IMG/VR virus record: IMGVR_UViG_3300023181_000044
Coordinates: 1 to 43,349 of that record
Direction: 5' to 3' (one strand)
Length of the DNA: 43,349 nucleotides
Source: a virus
The notes under the pieces are model-generated. The model searched no databases and was not told the origin of the DNA. It saw only the letters and a program-made list of their open reading frames with translations. Below are positions 37,486-43,349 of the stretch, piece after piece (positions within the stretch are counted from its first letter, which is position 1; each line of letters starts with the position of its first letter). A program made the translations under genes and the position numbers.

Positions 37486-39264
37486 TTATTTCGGAATCTC
37501 AACCAATAAACTATTACTTTTTTCAGTTCGCCAACCATCTGAATTTTTGCCTTTCACAACGTATATCACGGTGCCTTTGAGTTTGTCGGCGGCATTGAAT
37601 GTTACGGTTATGAATGTGTTTGTAGTACTTGCCTGATAGTTTTCTTTTGTATTTCCTTTGAGTGAATTATCATCAATCTCAGGATTTTTGTACAAACTAT
37701 ATCCAACTGTTGAAAAATTAACCGGAATACTCCATTGCAGTTTAACCGATGTTTTTGTAAGCGATCCAGGTACGTATGATAAAATAGGCGCATTGCTTAC
37801 TTTTGGAACGGGCGGCACAAATGTAACTTTTACTTTTTGCTGCGCCCTACCGCCTTTTCCGTCCGTTACCGTAAGCATAAAATTACAGACCCGTGAAATT
37901 GTTGGGTAAACGTTCCATTTGTCACGCAAATAAAAGTTTCGGTAATTCAGTTTTGAAGGCAACACACTTGCGAACATTGAACCGGAAAAGTTTGTGGATT
38001 TCGGGATTGTATTGGCTATTACCGTTGGATCGATCTGGTCCCATTGGTAATATAATTCGTCACCGTCCGGATCGGTAGCGATTGCCGACAATGAAAATGG
38101 CGTGTCGAATTCAACAACTCTATCAATAGAGCTTGTAATAATTGGATTTCGATTGCCTGTGTTTATGCTGCCTAACGTAGTTTTTGACGCCAAAGTCTGT
38201 GCGATTTGGTCAATCGATCGACCGTGAAAAAACGGATAGGAATGCGCCTGTAAATTGTAATTTGCCCCAGCAATTCCTGCGTAACTCATAGCCGTGCATC
38301 CGCTGCCGGATTCCATATTTGCCACGCCAACACCTTTGTAACTGAATGTATGCGTTGCGCCCAATTGATGCCCGATTTCGTGAACAACAACATCGGTAAA
38401 GAAATACGGGTCGTTCATATTTGGAGTTGCTGAATAAGCGGAACCTTTCAAAGTTGGATTTGTAACCGTTCCAATGCCGCCAGCATTGCCGCCAACACCA
38501 ATAGTCAAAACGTGTCCGAGGTCGTAGTTTCCCGAACCGATTACTTTGTCAATAAATACCTGGCTTTGCCCTGTCCATTTATCCTGTGTTGTAAACGGGT
38601 CGTCAGCGTTCATACAAAGCAGTTTTTCATTCCCGACTACCAATTGACCCATTACACCGTTATTGGCTCTTAATTGCTTGTTTACGGCGGTCATTAATGT
38701 GTTCAAATACGCAAGTCCTTTCGCTTGTGTTAAGCCGATTTGCTTCATGCCTTCAAAATTTATAGCGATTGCCATTCGGACAACGGTTAAATCACCTCGA
38801 ACTACCGCAGCCTTTTGACTTACTTTTGCCCGATCTGTAAAATCAGATATAACCCGCCTTTCGTCAACATCACACGAAAACTCTCTTTTACTTTCAACCC
38901 GCCCTATTTTATAACCATTGCCGGCCGGACGTACAAACGTTTGCAATGAATCCTTAATTGTTGCCTCAATCCCTTCCTTTGAAACCGCAATGCTAATGGA
39001 ACGTCCGTCTTTATCAAAACCGTGGAAACTCCGAAGTCCGTATTTCTTTGCAATCTTATCATCAGCAAAGTTGAAATCTTCAATAAGTGCGTACTGCGAT
39101 AAATTCCCGGCGGCATCAGGAACGGTTGCTTTTTTAGCGTTCAGTTGTTTTGTTAACTTTGGTACATTAAGTCCGTAAAGCGTTTCTCCTGTTTTGGATT
39201 GTTGTTGTGTCCATTGCCCGAATGTTAGGATTGGGAAAAGTAGGAATATTAGTAGTTTTTTCAT
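37486..39264 (-). CDS. Secreted reprolysin-like metallopeptidase
   Basis: 592 residues. Signal peptide 1-17 (MKKLLIFLLFPILTFGQ). Propeptide-like region about 20-155. Peptidase M12B-like domain about 155-360 with zinc motif HEIGHQLGATH at 295-305 (Glu296 catalytic) and Met-turn CTAMSYAG at 323-330. Then a cadherin/Ig-like region (ATDPDGDELYYQWDQ) and an FN3-like C-terminal domain. The T9SS sorting domain usual for host homologues is missing. It would act outside the host cell or on the envelope. It overlaps the MazG-like gene by 4 nt. Confidence 0.85.
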   Translation of the reverse strand: MKKLLIFLLFPILTFGQWTQQQSKTGETLYGLNVPKLTKQLNAKKATVPDAAGNLSQYALIEDFNFADDKIAKKYGLRSFHGFDKDGRSISIAVSKEGIEATIKDSLQTFVRPAGNGYKIGRVESKREFSCDVDERRVISDFTDRAKVSQKAAVVRGDLTVVRMAIAINFEGMKQIGLTQAKGLAYLNTLMTAVNKQLRANNGVMGQLVVGNEKLLCMNADDPFTTQDKWTGQSQVFIDKVIGSGNYDLGHVLTIGVGGNAGGIGTVTNPTLKGSAYSATPNMNDPYFFTDVVVHEIGHQLGATHTFSYKGVGVANMESGSGCTAMSYAGIAGANYNLQAHSYPFFHGRSIDQIAQTLASKTTLGSINTGNRNPIITSSIDRVVEFDTPFSLSAIATDPDGDELYYQWDQIDPTVIANTIPKSTNFSGSMFASVLPSKLNYRNFYLRDKWNVYPTISRVCNFMLTVTDGKGGRAQQKVKVTFVPPVPKVSNAPILSYVPGSLTKTSVKLQWSIPVNFSTVGYSLYKNPEIDDNSLKGNTKENYQASTTNTFITVTFNAADKLKGTVIYVVKGKNSDGWRTEKSNSLLVEIPK

Positions 39265-39572
39265 ATTGTTTGTTTATCAGGATTAAACGCTTCTTCATCA
39301 AAAGGGCAACCAATTTCTGTTTTTGGTTTTGCTGTTGACCATCCATGATGAATCATAAACATTGCATAAATCAAAACATCTTTCGGATCACCTTTTTCAA
39401 TGTGGCGCATCAATTCAGATCGACATTCATCTTCCCAGTCCCTCGTATGCCATTCATCCGTCCAACCGTATTTTTGTTGGTTACGAATCATCTTTGCTTT
39501 TATCGCTTCGAAAGTAGTGCCTAATAATTGTTCGCTTACAGGCGATAGAATTTCTAAATTTGCGTTTTCCAT
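39261..39572 (-). CDS. MazG-like / NTP pyrophosphohydrolase-like phage protein
   Basis: 103 residues. The sequence KYGWTDEWHTRDWEDECRSE and then ELMRHIEKGDPKDVLIYAMF is a pattern of small phage proteins of the MazG-like all-alpha kind, with acidic residues (DWEDE, E-x-x-x-H) for metal. It may cleave non-canonical or alarmone nucleotides. The metal-binding EExxD pattern is not complete, so activity is uncertain. First gene of a two-gene operon with the metallopeptidase; promoter box at 39597-39604. Confidence 0.45.
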   Translation of the reverse strand: MENANLEILSPVSEQLLGTTFEAIKAKMIRNQQKYGWTDEWHTRDWEDECRSELMRHIEKGDPKDVLIYAMFMIHHGWSTAKPKTEIGCPFDEEAFNPDKQTI

Positions 39573-39596
39573 AATTCCAAGTATTTAATTAATCAT

Positions 39597-39604
39597 CAAA
39601 TGTA
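39597..39604 (-). promoter_or_regulatory. -7 box TACATTTG, metallopeptidase operon
   Basis: TACATTTG matches TAnnTTTG and follows closely after the T-run of the terminator at 39607-39635. The first gene starts 25 nt downstream. Confidence 0.6.
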
Positions 39605-39606
39605 AA

Positions 39607-39635
39607 GAAAAAATCCCGACTGTTAGGACGGGATT
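39607..39635 (-). terminator. Terminator after 39643-39945 gene
   Basis: A 7-bp stem AATCCCG/CGGGATT (39612-39618 and 39629-39635) with TTTTTTC after it on the minus strand. Confidence 0.75.
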
Positions 39636-39642
39636 AATTTGG

Positions 39643-39945
39643 TTATTCCTTAAATGATAAATTACAGAATGTTTTTCCGGAATCCGTCATTATATAATAC
39701 TTGCACTTTTGTTGCATGGGAAGCATTTTTCCAAATTCAGTAAACACAAAACCAAATATTTCATTTCCGGCCTTTATTTCTTCATCAGTTAATGTTGTTC
39801 CGATTTCTTTTCCTAAATGAGAAGAAAGAGCTTTATTGAAATCAGCTCCGGATCCTGTTTGTTCTCGTGAAATAAATGTGTAAACTTCACCTAATCCAAA
39901 ATTAGTTTCTACATCTTTTGGATCAATTTTTCTTAATGTGTACAT
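39643..39945 (-). CDS. Hypothetical protein
   Basis: 100 residues, MYTLRKIDPKDVETNFGLGE, with GFVFTEFGKMLPMQQKCKYY in the C-terminal part. Alpha/beta, soluble, no recognised family. It is followed by its own terminator; the 66-nt region before it contains a TTAGC...GCTAA hairpin without a clear T-tract. Confidence 0.6.
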   Translation of the reverse strand: MYTLRKIDPKDVETNFGLGEVYTFISREQTGSGADFNKALSSHLGKEIGTTLTDEEIKAGNEIFGFVFTEFGKMLPMQQKCKYYIMTDSGKTFCNLSFKE

Positions 39946-40011
39946 GTGTGTATGTGTATATATTTTGCCTACTCGTTAGCTTTTCGGCTTCCGCTAATTC
40001 AAACCTACAAA

Positions 40012-40440
40012 TTATTTCCTTTCCGGCAAACTAATCAGCAAAGAAATCATCAGTATCAAAAACACAACGCCGTAAATTGCCCAATACCAAAACATAGATT
40101 TCCAATAATAACCCCAAAGATTTTCGTAATACTCGCAAGTCATTGAACCAAATTCTGTTTTGGCGAAGTACAATAAAATTCCGTGAAATACATTGGCAAT
40201 CGCACTTGATATTAAAGCGTAAAATCCTACAACTGAAACGTAATATTCGGGTTTTGATATTTGGATAACCCCAATTGAATAAAGCCGCTTAAAAAGCAGC
40301 ATTACAATTGTCATACAAATCAATTCCCAATTTGCCTGAACCAAAACATAAATGTAATCCCAAACATCCGTATTAATAAAAATAGCGCCAATCGAAATGA
40401 TAAGCGCTATGATTAAAAATATCCTGAATAACCACCTCAT
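40012..40440 (-). CDS. Multi-pass membrane protein
   Basis: 142 residues with four hydrophobic helices: about 4-23 (LFRIFLIIALIISIGAIFIN), 38-52, 65-90 (VSVVGFYALISSAIANVFHG) and 115-138 (WYWAIYGVVFLILMISLLIS). Located after the tail-fibre-like genes and coupled (TAATG) to the 54-residue gene. It could be a holin-like or superinfection-exclusion protein. Not recognised. Confidence 0.65.
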   Translation of the reverse strand: MRWLFRIFLIIALIISIGAIFINTDVWDYIYVLVQANWELICMTIVMLLFKRLYSIGVIQISKPEYYVSVVGFYALISSAIANVFHGILLYFAKTEFGSMTCEYYENLWGYYWKSMFWYWAIYGVVFLILMISLLISLPERK

Positions 40441-40604
40441 TATTTTGTTCCTGTGTGTGGCGCAACAGGCGGGCCGATTTCGTAACCCTGTGCTTCAGCG
40501 GCTAATTTGAATTCATTGAACTTTGTAAGCGCATTGCCTGTTAATGGTTCTGAAACGGTTAACTGAGCTGTTTTAGCTAACGGCGGGTTGGTAGGTTGTG
40601 ACAT
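40440..40604 (-). CDS. Small Pro-rich protein after fibre genes
   Basis: 54 residues, MSQPTNPPLAKTAQLTVSEP, then KFNEFKLAAEAQGYEIGPPV. TAA overlaps the next ATG. Soluble, possibly a fibre accessory or chaperone; no family known. Confidence 0.55.
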   Translation of the reverse strand: MSQPTNPPLAKTAQLTVSEPLTGNALTKFNEFKLAAEAQGYEIGPPVAPHTGTK

Positions 40605-40622
40605 TGTATAAAAATTAATTGG

Positions 40623-41144
40623 TTACTTTTCTGTAATTAAAACATCTACCGGAGCACTTGGAACAACAACCGTTGCGGCGGCTAACAATTCCAAGCCTAA
40701 AACGGTTAAGGATGCCCGGGCAAATGTATTAACTGTAAATCCGGTCGTGCTGATAGCCGATATTCTCAAAAATTGATTTGTAGCTGATTGGTTTACCATA
40801 TTCGCCTGGATATTAGGCGTAACTGCGTAAGGAGTGGAGAACGTGACCGTGTACACTCCTGATGCGTTTGTAGTTCCGGAATATGGCGTTACTCTTTTGA
40901 ATGGCGCAATTACATTCAATTGCTTTGTGTTATTGTTGTGTACCAATATGCTGTCAGAAGATGTTCCTTTGGCGTGGTAATTCACTTTCAAACTTTCAAT
41001 TGTAGCATCGGTAAAGAAATATGAAACGGGATTTGTTCCAATTGGCCCTTCTTCTTGATTTTCACTGTATGATGCGAAAAAACAATAAATCACAAATATT
41101 CCGAGTAATGCCGCCATAGTTTTGGCAAAGTTTTGATATTCCAT
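40623..41144 (-). CDS. Membrane-anchored tail-fibre-like protein
   Basis: 173 residues. A hydrophobic segment at about 9-25 (TMAALLGIFVIYCFFAS) acts as signal anchor. The rest is beta-rich: TPYSGTTNASGVYTVTFSTP, AVTPNIQANMVNQSATNQFL, and STTGFTVNTFARASLTVLGL are like the C-terminal head (H-type lectin-like) domains of phage tail fibres. A membrane anchor on a fibre head is unexpected. Linked to the large fibre-like gene by a 10-nt gap. Confidence 0.7.
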   Translation of the reverse strand: MEYQNFAKTMAALLGIFVIYCFFASYSENQEEGPIGTNPVSYFFTDATIESLKVNYHAKGTSSDSILVHNNNTKQLNVIAPFKRVTPYSGTTNASGVYTVTFSTPYAVTPNIQANMVNQSATNQFLRISAISTTGFTVNTFARASLTVLGLELLAAATVVVPSAPVDVLITEK

Positions 41145-41154
41145 TTCTATAAAA

Positions 41155-42969
41155 TTAAGGAGTTAAAGTTGCTACAATTGAAAGCCAAACGTCTGATGTT
41201 CCCGCTTCTGAGTTTTTAATATAAATCATCGGCCCCGTTGTTACGTCTTTTGCTTGCACAACATGACCAACAGGAACGTTTGGATAAGCGGTATTTAAAG
41301 CGGCTTTGGTTAAGGCGACTGTTGATGTACTAATAGATCCGAGTTGTCCTAACGTCATTGCCTGATTACTCGCTGTTGCATCGGCAACCTCTACCTGTCC
41401 GGTTTTTAATATTTGCGCCCTTGTTGCTGTTGTCCCGCCAATATTTGATAAAAACCTGATTATTGGCGCTGCTGAAGAAGTGTTTCCGTTTGTGACATCC
41501 AAAGCCGACTGAGCGTCATTTGCTGCTCTTGTAATAGTGGTTGCGCTTGAATTACCTCCAACCATGTACGACGATAAATTAGCATTTGTCGAATTGCTTA
41601 TTGAGCCGCCCGTACCCATAAGAAAGTTAATTCCAGAAAACTGAAATCTATTCGTTCCGCTGGTTCTTACCAATATTGCGTTTGCATCATTAGTCCCAAT
41701 AACCATAGAAGCGCCAAACGAATCACCACCCTGTGAAATTTTAGTAGCTGCCACACCGTCAGTATAAGCAGTTGAAGCCGTTGAAGCCGTAGCGATTGCA
41801 CCCGTTGTAAAAGCGGTTGTCGCTATTGATGTATCGTTATCACCTGCTGTTGGTGTTGGCGCTTTTGGATCGCCTGTAAATGTTGGTGAATTTATTGGCG
41901 CAAACAATCCTATTGCCCAATCATAAACCGCCTTAGCCGTCAAATACAATGTATTGGAAGCCGTGTTTCCGGTCATTGTAGTGGCTTTGTTAGCAACGTC
42001 CTCTTTAAAAGCCAACGCATTATTTACAGCTGTCTTACTCGGAGCAACGGTTGTTGATGCCGTAAGGTTATTTTCTACTTTACCATTCGCCACCGCATCC
42101 CTCGCAGCCGTATAAGCCGCTGCAATTCCGATTACGGGTGTTGTTGTATTATTTGCTACGGTTGTTTCACCTGATACGCCTGTGACGTTTGTAACAGTTC
42201 CGTTGCCTTTTGCATTCCACGTTGCTTTTTCCGCAGCTGTTGTAAATTTATTCGTAGTTGCTGAATCTGAAATATCATCAGCATCTAAAGCAACAACGCC
42301 GGTTTGTCCGTTAACTGAATCGACTGCGCCGCCGCCTGATGAGAAGTTGTCAATCACCCATTGTCTACCAGCTGCTGTATCATTTTCGTAAGGTATTTTA
42401 AAAGACCTCTCTTCAAAAGCGGTTGCAGGATCAAAAGTTATGCTTGTCGTTCCGAAAAAACCCAAAGAGGTGTTTATGTATTTTATGTAAGTATCAGAAA
42501 AACCATCCCTACCCATTGCCAAGTTTGAATAACCTCCATCAAAAGATTGTTCAATTAAATGTTCGTTTGCAGAAATATAGGAATTGAACAATCCCGCAAC
42601 GGATCTGTATCCTGTATTGTATTCTGTGATTCTAAATCTGTAATCTGTGCCGAAATCTACTGTATCTCCATTTGCTAAAGTCTGCTGTAAATCCTGACTA
42701 CCGCCGCCAAAGCTATCTACCCAAGCCGACCCATCGTAATACTGATATTTTCCGAGCGTCACATCAATCACTTGCGTAAACATCGTAGGACTTGCAATAG
42801 CCTCTTTTTGCGTGGTTGTCATTCTCGGAATAAGCACACCGCCTGTTGTGGAATTTATGGAAATGTCCTGATTCACATAACCGTCAATCCTACTCGTTTT
42901 AATCCCGCCCGAAAATGGTGTTTGAGCAAATCCCGAAACAGCCAATAATAGCAATAAATATTTTTTCAT
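41155..42969 (-). CDS. Tail-fibre-like protein with Sec signal peptide
   Basis: 604 residues from MKKYLLLLLAVSGFAQ (ATG 42967-42969). Cleavage after FAQ is likely. Then GGVLIPRMTTTQKEAIASPT and YQYYDGSAWV, a motif common in flavobacterial secreted proteins and tail fibres. VNGQTGVVALDADDISDSAT and PTPTAGDNDTSIATTAFTTG are standard phage fibre repeats. Coiled-coil-like Ala/Thr/Ser repeats fill the rest. It lacks an intramolecular chaperone motif. The combination of fibre body and export signal is unusual. Confidence 0.8.
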   Translation of the reverse strand: MKKYLLLLLAVSGFAQTPFSGGIKTSRIDGYVNQDISINSTTGGVLIPRMTTTQKEAIASPTMFTQVIDVTLGKYQYYDGSAWVDSFGGGSQDLQQTLANGDTVDFGTDYRFRITEYNTGYRSVAGLFNSYISANEHLIEQSFDGGYSNLAMGRDGFSDTYIKYINTSLGFFGTTSITFDPATAFEERSFKIPYENDTAAGRQWVIDNFSSGGGAVDSVNGQTGVVALDADDISDSATTNKFTTAAEKATWNAKGNGTVTNVTGVSGETTVANNTTTPVIGIAAAYTAARDAVANGKVENNLTASTTVAPSKTAVNNALAFKEDVANKATTMTGNTASNTLYLTAKAVYDWAIGLFAPINSPTFTGDPKAPTPTAGDNDTSIATTAFTTGAIATASTASTAYTDGVAATKISQGGDSFGASMVIGTNDANAILVRTSGTNRFQFSGINFLMGTGGSISNSTNANLSSYMVGGNSSATTITRAANDAQSALDVTNGNTSSAAPIIRFLSNIGGTTATRAQILKTGQVEVADATASNQAMTLGQLGSISTSTVALTKAALNTAYPNVPVGHVVQAKDVTTGPMIYIKNSEAGTSDVWLSIVATLTP

Positions 42970-42970
42970 C

Positions 42971-43349
42971 TTAATAAAATCCTTCAATTGTTAATTTCAT
43001 ATCCACTTCTAAATCAGATCCGGTAATTGTGAGCGTTGTGCCTACTATGGAACGCTGGGACGGATAAATATGTGAGCCTTGTTCAATGTAGCAACTCATA
43101 ATTTTTAATCCAGCAGGAACCGTTATTGTGCCGCCTGGATATATTTGTTCGTAATACCACTCAGTTGATGAACCGGAGCCGCCAATAGTCCCTAAATTTA
43201 CCAATCCGTTACCGTCCGGTGTGTAATTCTCGTCATTTACCGTGATGCTAGTTACTGCGCCACCAGGCGGTACGTAATCCATCATTCCCGTATAGCGAAT
43301 TTCAATTAGCCTGGCAAGCAACGCCTGTTTTGAATTATACGTTTCAATT
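42971..43349 (-). CDS. Tail-fibre/baseplate-like protein, N-terminus cut by window edge
   Basis: The frame is open to the right edge (about 125 codons visible). Possible internal start MMDYVPPGG near 43285, but the upstream codons (YNSKQALLARLIEIRYTG) also look protein-like, so the gene probably continues outside. The motif ITVNDENYTPDGNGLVNLGT is a phage fibre-type G-x-V-x-L repeat; the C-terminal half is beta-rich. It ends 1 nt before the ATG of the next fibre gene. Confidence 0.6.
   Translation of the reverse strand, partial: IETYNSKQALLARLIEIRYTGMMDYVPPGGAVTSITVNDENYTPDGNGLVNLGTIGGSGSSTEWYYEQIYPGGTITVPAGLKIMSCYIEQGSHIYPSQRSIVGTTLTITGSDLEVDMKLTIEGFY

Noticed and set aside
1-43349. Closure of the window ends into a circular genome: joining them would create a TAA stop for the left-edge gene.
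   Set aside because: The left-edge protein ends in the middle of a typical repeat (NFGSVAANTITSQTF) that should continue, and the right-edge frame has no good start codon after such a join. The stop may be chance.

Overview
The window looks like most of a tailed-phage genome (or an intact prophage segment) from a Flavobacteriia host. The evidence is a HK97-type head, a 1023-residue tape measure with no sheath or contractile baseplate genes (siphovirus-like), a BT4734-type primase, DUF3127, YopX and DUF7352 proteins, Flavobacterium-style signal peptides ending in FAQ or FGQ, and repeated promoter boxes of the Bacteroidetes type TAnnTTTG. The DNA is AT-rich. I support 74 coding features, all on the minus strand, so transcription runs from high to low coordinates. 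I see no integrase, no CI-like repressor and no plus-strand gene. Genes are open at both edges.

Region by region, in the direction of transcription. 43349-39643: tail-fibre-like genes, two of them with N-terminal Sec signals or membrane anchors. 39572-36413: a MazG-like protein, a secreted reprolysin-like metallopeptidase, and a likely 2OG-Fe(II) oxygenase. 36185-36076: a 110-nt tRNA-like RNA with its own promoter box and terminator. 36013-33905: a lysis cassette with holin candidates, an i-/o-spanin pair, an extra small membrane protein and a GH24 lysozyme. 33760-28457: about twenty small accessory genes, including a second group of envelope proteins (28457-29960) and a putative three-way-junction RNA. 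28301-24106: an early operon with a RecT-like annealing protein and an SSB-like DUF3127 protein. 23931-18762: an SF2 helicase, a primase-helicase and a VRR-NUC nuclease. 18746-13361: terminase small and large subunits, portal, prohead protease and major capsid protein. 13356-1: connectors, tail tube, chaperone-like ORFs, tape measure and tail-tip proteins, interrupted at 2424-3896 by a three-gene moron-like cassette.

The most unusual signal is regulatory. The helicase and primase genes each start with a leader of the same design: a -7 box, exactly 6 nt, then CTCTGAC, then a terminator hairpin whose loop carries the complement GTCAGA, then a U-rich tract just before the start codon. This looks like a duplicated RNA attenuation switch controlling the two replication genes together. 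The portal gene has a different attenuator-like leader, in which a 30-codon ORF runs through a terminator and stops on the portal start codon. Many genes are packed as terminator followed at once by promoter, and several start codons lie only 4 nt from the -7 box, which suggests near-leaderless mRNAs.
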